Shown here one piece after another: positions 33,621 to 43,006 of a DNA stretch of 57,623 bases. The notes under the pieces are model-generated. The model made no database searches and was not told where the DNA came from. It worked only from the letters and a program-made list of their open reading frames with translations. This DNA comes from Gammaproteobacteria bacterium (GTDB lineage: Bacteria; Pseudomonadota; Gammaproteobacteria; GCA-001735895), in contig JAJDOF010000113.1 of assembly GCA_022340305.1 (NCBI GenBank), positions 1-57,623 on the forward strand, read 5' to 3'. The position numbers were made by a program, and so were the translations under genes. The first letter of the stretch is position 1. Each line of letters starts with the position of its first letter.

Positions 33621-35222
33621 ATGCCGGAAATCCCAGCTGACACCGGGGTCAACCCCGCGGTTCTAAGCCACTATTACGAAGCACCCGCCACTAATTCCGG
33701 CGACGAAGAAATCTGGTGTTATTGCGATCGCCCCTGTTATTCCCCCGGTGATCGCGTTGCTTTCCACGTATCTACCAGCGCCACCAGTTACAGCCTCGAA
33801 ATCGCGCTTGACGCGGCCGAACTCGAAGTCGTCTTCCGTCGCGACAATTTGCCTGGCAGGCGTCACTCGACGCCGGCCGACGCCTCGGTCAACGGTTGCG
33901 ACTGGCCGGTCAGTTTCGAATTGCGCATTCCCGAGAACTGGCGCTCGGGCGGTTATCGGGTGACCTGCCGTATCGACACGCGCGCAGGCGTTGTTGAGCA
34001 GCACTATCTGTTTCTGCTGCGCTCGAATGCGCCGGGGCGCGAACAGCGATTACTGCTGGTATCCGCGACCGGCACCTGGTGTGCCTATAACAACTGGGGT
34101 GGGTCCAACCATTACGAAGGGATTTGCGGACCACATGGCAACCGTTTTTCACCGCAGCTGTCGCTCGAGCGCCCGCTGCCAAGGGGTTTCGTGGTGCTGC
34201 CCGAGGATGCGCCACGCGCGGCACTGGCAGCCGTGCCCGGCGTCGATGAAGCGGTGTCCTATCCGCACATGGAATGGGCTTATGCCAACGGTTACTGTAA
34301 GAAATATGCATCGGCCGGCTGGGCCTCTTATGAACGCCATTTCGTGCGCTGGGCTGCGCAGGCTGGCTATGAAGTCGATATCGTTTCGCAATACGATCTG
34401 CAGCTGCGACCCGAAGTGATTGCCGATTATCGCTGCCTGGTATTCATCGGCCACGACGAGTACTGGTCCTGGGAAATGCGCGACAGTATCGATACCTATG
34501 TCGATGCTGGTGGTCGCGTCGCGCGCTTCGCCGGCAATTTCATGTGGCAGACACGGCTCGAAGACGACGGTCGGCGCCAGGTCTGTTACAAGTCGCGTGC
34601 GCAGACCGATGATCCGGCCCGAGCCAGCGATCGCATCACCAGCAGCTGGGAACTGCCGCAGATCGGTCGGCCGGGAGCGATGACTTTCGGGCTCAATGCG
34701 ATACGTGGCGTTTATGCGGGTTGGGGTGGTTGTGTCGCCTTCGGTGCGGGCGGCTTTCCCCTGTATCGGCCCGAACACTGGGCTTTCGCCGGCACGGGCC
34801 TCGGTTACGGCGATGTGCTGGGCGCGCAGAGTCGTATCTTCGCCTACGAGGTCGACGGCCTCGACTACCTGATTCGCGATGGTCTGCCGTATCCGGCCGC
34901 TAACGAGCAGGTGCCTCGGGACATCGAAATTCTCGCGCTCGGGCTCGCTTCCAATCAGGAGGTGGCGCGCGCTGTCGATCCGGCGACCCTGTTTCTCGGC
35001 AGCGAGGATTGCGAACTGCATGCCCACATCCTCTACGGGGAAGTCACACCACGGACCGTGGCGTTGGCGGGACGTGGCTCGGGAATGATCGTGTCGTTCA
35101 CCCGCGGGCGGGGCGAAGTCTTTCATGCCGGCAGTGTCGAATGGGTGGCAGGACTGTTGCGCCGTGATGTGCAGGTCGAGCGGGTTACGCGCAACGTGTT
35201 AAACCGGTTCCTGTCAGCCTGA
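33621..35222 (+). CDS. N,N-dimethylformamidase large-subunit-like protein
   Basis: A 533-residue protein resembling the C-terminal catalytic region of the N,N-dimethylformamidase large subunit. An Ig-like beta domain (about 30-135; YCDRPCYSPGDRVAFHV) is followed by a glutamine-amidotransferase-like fold with ATGTWCAYNNWGGSNHYEG and the hallmark GHDEYWSWEMRD at 277-288; the RITSSW and GSVEWVAGLL blocks follow. DMFase binds mononuclear iron through Tyr/Tyr/Glu; Glu280 and Tyr281 are candidates. No small subunit gene is present and the lectin-like N-terminal part of the enzyme is lacking, so amide hydrolysis of another substrate is likely. Confidence 0.78.
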   Translation: MPEIPADTGVNPAVLSHYYEAPATNSGDEEIWCYCDRPCYSPGDRVAFHVSTSATSYSLEIALDAAELEVVFRRDNLPGRRHSTPADASVNGCDWPVSFELRIPENWRSGGYRVTCRIDTRAGVVEQHYLFLLRSNAPGREQRLLLVSATGTWCAYNNWGGSNHYEGICGPHGNRFSPQLSLERPLPRGFVVLPEDAPRAALAAVPGVDEAVSYPHMEWAYANGYCKKYASAGWASYERHFVRWAAQAGYEVDIVSQYDLQLRPEVIADYRCLVFIGHDEYWSWEMRDSIDTYVDAGGRVARFAGNFMWQTRLEDDGRRQVCYKSRAQTDDPARASDRITSSWELPQIGRPGAMTFGLNAIRGVYAGWGGCVAFGAGGFPLYRPEHWAFAGTGLGYGDVLGAQSRIFAYEVDGLDYLIRDGLPYPAANEQVPRDIEILALGLASNQEVARAVDPATLFLGSEDCELHAHILYGEVTPRTVALAGRGSGMIVSFTRGRGEVFHAGSVEWVAGLLRRDVQVERVTRNVLNRFLSA

Positions 35223-35455
35223 CTCCGCTTCCGATCCGGGGTCAGGATTCGTCGCTATCGGAACTTTAGCCGATATCGACACCAGTCCTGATTGCGATAG
35301 CGCGTGGTATTCAATTTTCGCCGGCGAGTCGCCCGAAGTCCGTGGTATCCTCGAAGGCTGGTTCGATGACGGTCGTATCGACGACAACCAGCAGGCCCGG
35401 AGATCACTGTATGCCAACAGTTCCCATCCTAAACCCAGCCAGCGAGGACTTCCCC

Positions 35456-37507
35456 ATGGCGCATGATAACGCAACGATCAAACCTTCGATTTGTCCACTG
35501 GATTGTCCCGATACCTGTTCACTACAGGTGACGGTCAGTGATGGAATCATTAGCAAGGTCCGGGGCTCACGGGTGAATCCTTATACCGCGGGTGCTATTT
35601 GCGACAAGGTCAGCAAATACTACCCCGAATTCGTGCACGGCGCGACGCGCCTGCGCAGCCCGCTACGACGTACGGGTGCCGCCGGTGGTGATGGGTTTGC
35701 ACCGATAAGCTGGGATGCAGCACTGTCGTTGATTGCCGAGCGTACGCAGCGGGCAATTGATGAACACGGACCACAAACAGTATTGCCGTTCAATTATGCC
35801 GGTCCACACGGGCAACTGGCCGGGGGATCGATGGATCGGCGATTCTTCCATCGACTCGGGGCGAGTTTGCTCGATCGCGGCCCCTTGTGTGGCGGGGTGC
35901 GTGGCGCCGCCTATACCAGTCTGTTCGGGAATGCGCCTGGTATGCCACCGGAACAGGCTGCCGAGGCGGATCTGATTGCGGTCTGGGGCAACAATGTCAC
36001 GGTATCTAACCTGCATCTCGCGCGCGTGATCAAGCAGGCACGCGAGCACGGCGCGCGCCTGATTGTGGTCGATCCCAAACGTACCCGGATTGCCGAGCAG
36101 GCGCATTTATACCTGCAGATCGAGCCGGGCACCGATGTCGTACTGGCGCTTGCGATAGCGGCTGAGATTGAGCGCCGCGGGCAGCTGGATCGAGGGTTTA
36201 TCGACACCTGGGTAACGGGATTGGAGCCGTTCATGAGCGCGGCGCGGAGCTACAGTCTTGAACAGGCGGCGCGCAGCTGCAAGGTTCCACTGGCGGGGAT
36301 CATCGAACTGGTGGACTGGTACTGCGCTGCCGACAAGCTCGCGTTGTCCGTTGGCAATGGTATCGAGCGCGGTAAAAGTGGTGGCTCGGGATTGCGTGCG
36401 ATTATGTCCATCTCGGCATTGTTGGGGCAGTTCGGGCGGCGTGGGGCCGGCGTTATCGCCAAACCCGGGTTCGCGTTTCCGACTACCCCGCAGGCCTTGC
36501 AGCGCAGCGATCTGATTCCCGCGGGCACACGCACCCTCAATATTGTCGATGTCGGGCGCCATCTGCTGCAGGACGATATCGATCCACCGATTCGTGCCGC
36601 GTTCATTTATAACCACAATCCGGTCGCCACCCATCCCGACCAAAACCGCATGATGCGCGCGCTGGCTCGCGATGAAATATTCAAGGTCGGTATCGACGTG
36701 GTGATGACCGACAGCATGCGATATTGCGACGTGGTGCTGCCGGCTGCGTCTCACTTCGAGTTCGACGATGTCTACACGGCTTATGGCCATGCCTACCTGC
36801 AACGCGCGGAACCCGTGATATCGCCGGTAGGTGAATCGCTGCCAAACACCGAAATCTTCCGCCGCCTGGCACATGCCTGGGGATTTACCGATGCGCTGTT
36901 CGATGACAGCGATGAGGTTCTGATGGATGCGGCGCTCGCTGTTGGCGATCCCCGGCTGCAGGGTTATCGCCCGAGCCGGATTCCACTCGACCAGGCGTTA
37001 TTGATGACGACCAGTCAGCAACAGGAACTGATCATGTGCGCCTCGGTAGTGCCAGACACCGATTCCGGGCGTATCGAATTGTTCAGCCAGGACCTCGAAG
37101 ATCGTTTCGGTTATGGTGTGCCGCGTCATGAGGTGGTGCCGCGCTCGAATCCGTTTACCATTATCACGCCCTCGTCAGCGAAACGTACCAACGCTACCTT
37201 TGGCGGTGACGGTGCGAGCGCTGGCCCCGAGGTCGTCGAAATCAATCCTGCCGATGCCAGCGCCGGCGGTATCGCAACAGCAGACCTGGTCGAAGTGAGT
37301 AACGAGCGCGGTCGCGTGGTGTTGCGGGCAAAGTTGACCGATGCGGTCGCGCCCGGGGTGCTGTACTCGCCGAAGGGCAGCTGGCTTGGCAGCAGCGCCA
37401 GCGGGCAAACGGTGAATGCACTGATCGATGCGGAACTGAAAACCGACATTTGTGAGGGTGCCTGTTATAACGAAACCTTTGTCGATTTGCGCCGCATGCC
37501 GCAGTAG
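35456..37507 (+). CDS. molybdopterin oxidoreductase (DMSO reductase superfamily)
   Basis: A 683-residue bis-MGD enzyme with an N-terminal [4Fe-4S] site: Cys13, Cys17, Cys21 (CPLDCPDTC) and Cys49 (GAICDKV). The family blocks AEADLIAVWGNNVTVSNLH, LIVVDPKRTRIAEQA, VVMTDSMRYCDVVLPA and the C-terminal molydopterin-dinucleotide domain (VEINPADASAGGIATADLVE) are intact. There is no Tat signal, so it is cytoplasmic. The ATG at 35456 follows GAGGA by 8 nt; the frame upstream is not family sequence. No electron-transfer subunit is adjacent. Substrate unknown; the same transcript may include the two upstream hydrolase genes, 233 bp away. Confidence 0.87.
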   Translation: MAHDNATIKPSICPLDCPDTCSLQVTVSDGIISKVRGSRVNPYTAGAICDKVSKYYPEFVHGATRLRSPLRRTGAAGGDGFAPISWDAALSLIAERTQRAIDEHGPQTVLPFNYAGPHGQLAGGSMDRRFFHRLGASLLDRGPLCGGVRGAAYTSLFGNAPGMPPEQAAEADLIAVWGNNVTVSNLHLARVIKQAREHGARLIVVDPKRTRIAEQAHLYLQIEPGTDVVLALAIAAEIERRGQLDRGFIDTWVTGLEPFMSAARSYSLEQAARSCKVPLAGIIELVDWYCAADKLALSVGNGIERGKSGGSGLRAIMSISALLGQFGRRGAGVIAKPGFAFPTTPQALQRSDLIPAGTRTLNIVDVGRHLLQDDIDPPIRAAFIYNHNPVATHPDQNRMMRALARDEIFKVGIDVVMTDSMRYCDVVLPAASHFEFDDVYTAYGHAYLQRAEPVISPVGESLPNTEIFRRLAHAWGFTDALFDDSDEVLMDAALAVGDPRLQGYRPSRIPLDQALLMTTSQQQELIMCASVVPDTDSGRIELFSQDLEDRFGYGVPRHEVVPRSNPFTIITPSSAKRTNATFGGDGASAGPEVVEINPADASAGGIATADLVEVSNERGRVVLRAKLTDAVAPGVLYSPKGSWLGSSASGQTVNALIDAELKTDICEGACYNETFVDLRRMPQ

Positions 37508-37559
37508 CCGGTGACGATTTGGCGGGCCCTGGGCATGCTGCAAACCATCTCGCTTATTG

Positions 37560-38579
37560 CTATTGCTCCTTTGCCAGGTTTAATTTTTTCAACACGGCCG
37601 GAAGTTTTTTCAGGGACGCCCATTGTTGCAAGGTGGTCTTGTGTGGCGCGGCTGGAAATCCGGAAACAAATTGATGCGACTCGACATCACTGATGACAAT
37701 AGAGCCGCCACCTATAGTGACATGACTGCCGATCGTCACATGATCTGAAATCGCCACTTCCCCGGCCACGGTGGTAAAATCGCCCATGGTGACCGAACCA
37801 CCGATAGCGGTGGCGGCGACGATGATGCAGGATTGGCCGATAGAACAGTTGTGGCCGATCTGGACGAGGTTATCGATTTTTGTGCCGTCACCGATCCTGG
37901 TTGAGCTGAATTTGCCCCGGTCGATACAACTATTTGCCCCGACTTCAACGCGGTTACCAATAATCACGTCGCCGATTTGCGGTATCTTGACGAGTGTCTG
38001 CTTGTCCAGGGAAGGCCGATACCCGAAGCCATCGGAGCCAATGGATGCATTCTGGCAAAGAATGCAATCATCGCCGATGTGGCAGCGGTCGCGCACTACG
38101 ACACCCGGCCAGACAACCGCTCGACAGCCGATCGAGGATTCGTCCATGACGGTAACATTTGCATATAACAGGCTGTCGTCCCCAACACTCACCCCCGGGC
38201 CCAGGTAGCATCCAGGCCCAATGGAAACGTTGTTACCCAGTACCGCCGTGGGGTCGACGACGGCGGTCGCGTGAACACCGGCAGTGAAGCGGGGTGGGGC
38301 TGGCGCAAAGAGTTCCAGGACCTGGGCTATCGCCAGGTCGGCGGAGGCAACCTGGATCAAGCTACGCTTGCCAGCAGACAATTCCAGGCCCTCGCTGACC
38401 AGGGCGGCAGACGCTCCTGATTGTTTCCAGTATTTCAGATACTTACGGCTGCCGATAAAGGTTAACTGCCCGGGCTGGGCCCGCTCTATCTGTTCCAGCC
38501 CGGTGATAACGATATCGATATCGCCAATAATTTTCCCCGACACATGTTGTGCGATTTCCTGAATGGAAAAATGGTTCAT
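37560..38579 (-). CDS. lpxD: LpxD, UDP-3-O-acylglucosamine N-acyltransferase
   Basis: A 339-residue hexapeptide-repeat acyltransferase of lipid A synthesis. The N-terminal uridine-binding domain (1-100) contains [10 protein letters not shown]; the left-handed beta helix (100-310) carries SDGFGYRP and the catalytic His243 in [10 protein letters not shown]; a C-terminal helix ends the protein. The ATG at 38579 starts the conserved [10 protein letters not shown]. It stands alone, outside the usual bamA-skp-lpxD-fabZ-lpxA operon, and may be a second copy. Converges on the molybdopterin enzyme. Confidence 0.93.
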   Translation of the reverse strand: MNHFSIQEIAQHVSGKIIGDIDIVITGLEQIERAQPGQLTFIGSRKYLKYWKQSGASAALVSEGLELSAGKRSLIQVASADLAIAQVLELFAPAPPRFTAGVHATAVVDPTAVLGNNVSIGPGCYLGPGVSVGDDSLLYANVTVMDESSIGCRAVVWPGVVVRDRCHIGDDCILCQNASIGSDGFGYRPSLDKQTLVKIPQIGDVIIGNRVEVGANSCIDRGKFSSTRIGDGTKIDNLVQIGHNCSIGQSCIIVAATAIGGSVTMGDFTTVAGEVAISDHVTIGSHVTIGGGSIVISDVESHQFVSGFPAAPHKTTLQQWASLKKLPAVLKKLNLAKEQ

Positions 38580-38687
38580 TTTCACGCTCTTCATCACTAT
38601 ATCGACTGGCAAAAACGGTAGACCTTTGTCAACCGCCCCCGGGTGAATCCGATCAACGATTCACCCGATTGGTGGCCATGGCTTATT

Positions 38688-39374
38688 TTAAACAACATTC
38701 ACCTTTAGCTCGCCGACCCCGGCAACATGACCGTGCAACCTGTCACCACGTTGCACCGGCCCGACACCAGCGGGTGTTCCCGTCAAAATCAAATCCCCTG
38801 GCTGCAAGGTAAAAAGTGCCGACAGGTAGGCGATCATTTCAGGAATCTTCCAGATCAACTGGTTGAGATCGCCTTGTTGACGAATCTCATCGTTTATTTT
38901 TAGCCAGACCTCGCCCTCGACTGGATGTCCGATGTCGTTTGCCGGCACCAGTTCGGAACAGGGCGCCGATTTCTCGAAGGCCTTGCCGATTTCCCAGGGG
39001 CGACCCTGCTTTTTCATCTCGGCCTGCAGATCGCGTCGAGTCATATCCAACGCGACGCCGTAGCCAAAAACACAATCCAGAGCCTTTTCGGCGCGGATAT
39101 TGTCACCGCCCGATTTCAACGCCACCACCATTTCTATCTCGTGGTGCACATCGCTCGACATGCCCGGGTAAGGAAAATCCTCCCCATCCAGTAAAATATT
39201 ATCGGGGTTTTTCTGGAAAAAGAACGGCGCTTCTTTATTCGGGTCATGGCCCATTTCGATGGCATGTGCGGCGTAGTTACGACCCACGCAATAGACGCGA
39301 TGGACAGGAAACAGATCCTGCGTTCCACGAACCGGAAGCGCGGTCTGATTTGGGGGTGGGAAAATATAGCTCAT
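38688..39374 (-). CDS. fumarylacetoacetate hydrolase family protein (fumarylpyruvate hydrolase-like)
   Basis: A 228-residue FAH-fold enzyme. VYCVGRNYAAHAIEMGHDP and APFFFQKNPDNI are typical of the fumarylpyruvate hydrolase / YcgM branch; divalent metal ligands are Glu79, Glu81 (HHEIEMVVAL) and Asp110 (GVALDMTRRDLQ); the LQPGDLILTGTPAGVG block completes the site. It cleaves a C-C bond in acylpyruvates or decarboxylates oxaloacetate. No aromatic ring-cleavage gene is adjacent, so the natural substrate is open. Confidence 0.87.
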   Translation of the reverse strand: MSYIFPPPNQTALPVRGTQDLFPVHRVYCVGRNYAAHAIEMGHDPNKEAPFFFQKNPDNILLDGEDFPYPGMSSDVHHEIEMVVALKSGGDNIRAEKALDCVFGYGVALDMTRRDLQAEMKKQGRPWEIGKAFEKSAPCSELVPANDIGHPVEGEVWLKINDEIRQQGDLNQLIWKIPEMIAYLSALFTLQPGDLILTGTPAGVGPVQRGDRLHGHVAGVGELKVNVV

Positions 39375-40121
39375 AAGTTTCTAGCCTTTGTTGGTTAAAT
39401 TCCGTTGATCTAGTCAGGATTGAGATCATATCGGGACTTCAGCTCGGGAACTGTTCAATTCTCCCGCAATGCCAGCAAGCGCTACGACACGATCGGGTAC
39501 AGCGGAACTCCGCATTTTGGTACTTTCGGCAAGCGCATCACCGCGGGCCTGTCCAGTAACAAGCGCAGAGCCGAATTTCTGCAACGCTGTCGGCTCACGC
39601 AGCGAGCCGGTTTTGCATCGACAGGCGCCTCGAGCAGCCGACATCGCCAAAAGCCCGGACAGAAACCGAGTCAATCAATTGCCGGGTATTGAAAGCGCCA
39701 GTAGGTTCGTCCCCAATAATAAATCCAGACTACCAGACGGTGCAACATGAATCCCGGCGGAAAATAAACAGAATGATGGTTAGCGACCATAACTCCTCCA
39801 ACCGCAAGTCGTCGGAAACGCCGGGGAAGAAACGTTCCTGGACCACAACCGGTACCGGCGCTCGAGCAACCAGGCGGCCTTTGACCGCTCGTATCAGCCC
39901 GCGATGGACTGTGGCGAAGATCGCCGCCGAAGCAGCCCGGAATAGTACCCTGGTTAAAAGTTGCCGGCGACTCATGAGAAAGGGCATCCCTGCAATGAGC
40001 GAGCGGAGCGGTTACGAAACGCAGCAAAACCCCATTGGACTGCCTGGCGAAAAACGGTCGAGCAGGGCTGTCGCTTCTGAACGATTGATTTCTGTGCGTT
40101 TTCGTTCGAAACTGAGCGCTC
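39375..40121. other. 747-bp interval without a recognisable gene
   Basis: Several overlapping open frames exist here but none resembles a known family. On the minus strand between about 39990 and 39670 the translation in two frames has membrane-like and aromatic stretches (for example VVWIYYWGRTYWRFQYPA), which could be a decayed gene. Nothing firm can be called. Confidence 0.4.
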
Positions 40122-41441
40122 TTGATTGACGAAAGTCAGGGTGGGTTAAATCAGTTGGAGCATCACAGCCTGGCGCAACAGCGCTCCAGTCGGCAGGAGC
40201 TATGGCGCAAGCAAAGTCGGTACGTATTTGAACACTCGGCGTTTTATCAATCCCTGTGGCAGGGATCAAAGCCGCCAACTCGACTGGATGACTTGCCACA
40301 GCTACCGCTGACATCGAAAGCGCAGTTGCGAGTGTCGCAGGCTGCAGTACCGCCATTTGGTGATTACCTCGCCGCCGGGCGCAGCAGCGTGAGCCGTCTG
40401 CATCGAACTTCCGGCACCACGGGTCAGGCGATGAACCTGGCGCTGTCGGCGCGTGACTGCGCAGTGACCGAAAGCGTCGGCGGTCGTGCGCAAAGTCTCG
40501 CGGGACTCGGGCCCGGGCATTCGGTGGTGCATTGCCTCAATTACCAGATGTGGATGGGTGGCGTTACCGATCATCTCACCCTGGAACAAACCGGAGCGAT
40601 GGTGGTGCCCTTCGGTGTCGGTTCGACTGATCTGCTGATCGAGACCATTCGCCAGATTGGCATTAATGCGATTTCCTGTACACCGTCATACCCGGCAGTC
40701 CTGGAGCGAACCCTGCAGGAGCATTTTGCGGGGCTCGAGCCGCGTGATCTTGGTCTTAAACTGGGACTGTTCGGCGGCGAAGCGGGTCTCGACGATCCCG
40801 CTTTCAGGCAGCGTATTCGCGACACCTGGGGGATGGAGCCACGCAATGCAAACTATGGTGTTTCCGATGTGTTGTCGAATTTTGCCGCGCAGTGCGAGGC
40901 GGATACGCGGCTGCACTTTGTCGCGGCAGACGTGCTTTATCCCGAGCTTGTCGATCCGCAGAGCGGCGACTCGCTGGCGCTGGAAGCGGGTGTCGAAGGT
41001 GAACTGGTGCTGACCCATCTGCAGCGCGACTGCCAGCCACTGGTACGATTTCGCAGTGGCGATATCATCGCGGTGGACAGTACCGGGCGCTGTGAGTGCG
41101 GCTTCGATGGGTTGCGTTTCCGCGTGGTCGGGCGCAGCGACGACATGGTGGTGGTGCGCGGCATCAATATATTCCCGTCGATGGTGTCCGCGGTCATCAA
41201 TGGCTTCGACGAATTATCCGGCAATTACCGGATTACGCTCGACACCAGGCCTCCCTATGACGTGTTGCCGCTCGCTGTTGAATTAGCCGCGGCCGGGATT
41301 GCCGATGCAGGGCTTGCACAAGCTATTCAGCAGGCGATCAAGCAAGCGCTTGGCGCCACTGCCAGGATCGAGCTGTTGCCGTCTGGCAGTTTCGAATTGA
41401 GCGAAGGGAAAACGCGCCGGGTAGTGCGGAGTTATCAATGA
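40122..41441 (+). CDS. phenylacetate-CoA-ligase-like AMP-dependent ligase
   Basis: A 439-residue ANL-superfamily adenylating enzyme of the PaaK type. Motifs: TSGTTGQAMN at 96-105 (P-loop), GLFGGEAGLDD, ANYGVSDVLSN, VRFRSGDIIAVD and GRSDDMVVVRGINIFPS. It should activate an organic acid to its CoA thioester through an acyl-adenylate. There is no ATG; TTG at 40122 is proposed, another TTG lies 33 nt downstream. The stop overlaps the ATG of an enoyl-CoA hydratase (ATGA), so ligase and hydratase are coupled and form a two-step acid activation/processing unit. Confidence 0.85.
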   Translation: MIDESQGGLNQLEHHSLAQQRSSRQELWRKQSRYVFEHSAFYQSLWQGSKPPTRLDDLPQLPLTSKAQLRVSQAAVPPFGDYLAAGRSSVSRLHRTSGTTGQAMNLALSARDCAVTESVGGRAQSLAGLGPGHSVVHCLNYQMWMGGVTDHLTLEQTGAMVVPFGVGSTDLLIETIRQIGINAISCTPSYPAVLERTLQEHFAGLEPRDLGLKLGLFGGEAGLDDPAFRQRIRDTWGMEPRNANYGVSDVLSNFAAQCEADTRLHFVAADVLYPELVDPQSGDSLALEAGVEGELVLTHLQRDCQPLVRFRSGDIIAVDSTGRCECGFDGLRFRVVGRSDDMVVVRGINIFPSMVSAVINGFDELSGNYRITLDTRPPYDVLPLAVELAAAGIADAGLAQAIQQAIKQALGATARIELLPSGSFELSEGKTRRVVRSYQ

Positions 41442-42199
41442 CCACATTCGTTTATGAAACCGTGACGAGTTCACTCGATGACGACGGACTGCGCACCCTG
41501 CTACTCAATCGTCCGGCGCAGTTGAACGCGATGAACCGCCAGTTGATCAGTGATGTGACCCGTGCGTTCGATGATGCCAATGCGGATGAAGACACCCGCG
41601 TCATCGTGTTGAGCGGGACGGGTCGGGCATTTTGCGCCGGCGACGATCGCCATCAACACCAGCATCCGGCGAGCGAAACCGAAGCGCGTGACTTTGTCGA
41701 GCTGATTCAGAACGCGACGCGCGCGATCGTTCTCGGTGACAAACCGGTGGTAGGCGCGATCAACGGGTGGGCGGTGGGTGGCGGGTTCGAATGGGCGATC
41801 AACTGCGATTTCCCGATCTGGTCACAAAGTGCACAGGGTTTTTTCCCCGAGGTTTCGCTGAATTTGTTCGTGACCGGCGGTGTAACCGCGCTCCTGCCGG
41901 CATTGGTTGGTTTAAACCGAGCGCGCGAAATGCTGTATTTTGGCGAGCGCTACTCCGCGCAGTCCCTGCTGGAAATGGGCGTCGCCTGGCGCGTGGTTGC
42001 CGATGAGCAGTTGATGGATACAGCGCGCGCAACCGCGTTGCGCCTGGCCCGACTACCGCCGTATTCGGTGCGCGCGATGAAGCGTGTGCTGCGCCACACC
42101 ACCAGTGTCGATTTCGAAGCCGCGTTGCGACTCGAGAGTGAGGCCACCATCGCGGGCTTTATGGACCCGAAGACAACCGCATTGCTAAAGGACTTCTAA
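41438..42199 (+). CDS. enoyl-CoA hydratase/isomerase family protein
   Basis: A 253-residue crotonase-family protein. Visible blocks are LLLNRPAQLNAMNRQLI, the oxyanion-hole GTGRAFCAGDDRHQHQH, INGWAVGGGFEWAINCD and a YFGERYSAQSLLEMGVAWRV segment. The stretch DRHQHQHPASE is unusually polar after the CAGDD motif. It is coupled to the PaaK-like ligase by a 4-bp overlap. Distinct from the CaiD-like protein at 7214-8020. Confidence 0.87.
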   Translation: MTTFVYETVTSSLDDDGLRTLLLNRPAQLNAMNRQLISDVTRAFDDANADEDTRVIVLSGTGRAFCAGDDRHQHQHPASETEARDFVELIQNATRAIVLGDKPVVGAINGWAVGGGFEWAINCDFPIWSQSAQGFFPEVSLNLFVTGGVTALLPALVGLNRAREMLYFGERYSAQSLLEMGVAWRVVADEQLMDTARATALRLARLPPYSVRAMKRVLRHTTSVDFEAALRLESEATIAGFMDPKTTALLKDF

Positions 42200-42244
42200 T
42201 TTAGCGTCCTTCCAACGGCAGAGCCATGCTGCGTGGTGCAAATC

Positions 42245-42991
42245 TCAGGGGGTGTAGCTGCAGAACAGTTTCTTGACGTATTCGTGATTTTGCCACTGGT
42301 AACCCATGCCCACCGGCACCAGGAAAGTATCGCCGGCCTTGAATTCGAACACCACGCCATCGGCGTTGGTGATCGAGCCGCTACCCTCGAGGATGTGCAT
42401 CAGTTCAGAGCGCTCTATAGTCGTGGGGATGCGTTTCATCGGGCTGCAGTCCCATACGCCGACGTGGAATTTAGCGTCTGCATCCTGGTACAGGTCGAGC
42501 AGGCCCATTTGCGGAATGTCGCTGGCAAACGAAGCCTGTTCCAGCCCGGTCACCGGCGTCAGTGCAGCGCTCGGATCGACCAGCATCGCCTGCAAACCGG
42601 CGGTTGCGGCTTGCGACTCGGGGTTGTCATGGATGACCCAGAATTTGCGCAGGTACTCGGATTGCTGCCACTGTAGCACCGCACCCTTCGGTATAAAGCA
42701 GGCTTCACCGGCGTGGAAGGTTTGTCTCGAACCATCTTCGTTTTCAATACCCAGCGAACCCTCCAGCAGCAACATAAATTCGTCTACCGCGTAGGCACCC
42801 CGCCGCTCGACGTGGGCCGGGGCATCCCACACTCCTGCCGTCAGGCGCTCGCCACTGGTGGAAAAACAGGTATGGCCGTTGTGCAAAGGTGACCCTGAGA
42901 CCAGGTTGTCCGCCGCAATCGGTTCCCAGGGTTGCAGGCCGGTTTGAGGATCGCCATTTCGATCGAACAAGATCACTGTCTGGTCTGTCAT
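42245..42991 (-). CDS. double-cupin protein
   Basis: A 248-residue protein made of two cupin domains of the small sugar/urea-type (cupin_3, DUF861). The first is centred on GVWDAPAHVERRGAYAVDEF and GEACFIPKGAVLQW, the second on GVWDCSPMKRIPTTIERSEL and GDTFLVPVGMGYQW. The repeat GVWD...LEG...GD.F.VP.G...QW shows internal duplication. Few metal-ligand histidines remain, so binding or a metal-poor site is possible. Lies just downstream of the malonyl-CoA decarboxylase gene (15-bp gap). Confidence 0.82.
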   Translation of the reverse strand: MTDQTVILFDRNGDPQTGLQPWEPIAADNLVSGSPLHNGHTCFSTSGERLTAGVWDAPAHVERRGAYAVDEFMLLLEGSLGIENEDGSRQTFHAGEACFIPKGAVLQWQQSEYLRKFWVIHDNPESQAATAGLQAMLVDPSAALTPVTGLEQASFASDIPQMGLLDLYQDADAKFHVGVWDCSPMKRIPTTIERSELMHILEGSGSITNADGVVFEFKAGDTFLVPVGMGYQWQNHEYVKKLFCSYTP

Positions 42992-43006
42992 ATGTCGTGC
43001 ACCACT

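Noticed and set aside
34149-35126. 325-codon frame antisense to the dimethylformamidase-like gene
   Set aside because: Mirror of a well-supported coding strand; no domain or ribosome site.
35218-35246. Hairpin after the dimethylformamidase-like gene as terminator
   Set aside because: The 9-bp stem contains a G-T pair, overlaps the stop codon and has no T tract; too weak to call.
35203-35454. Open plus-strand frame between the dimethylformamidase-like and molybdopterin genes
   Set aside because: The translation looks moderately protein-like (for example VRGILEGWFDDGRIDDN), but it has no start codon, overlaps the neighbouring gene ends and matches no family I know.
36107-36874. 255-codon frame antisense to the molybdopterin oxidoreductase
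   Set aside because: Shadow of a gene with intact motifs on the other strand.
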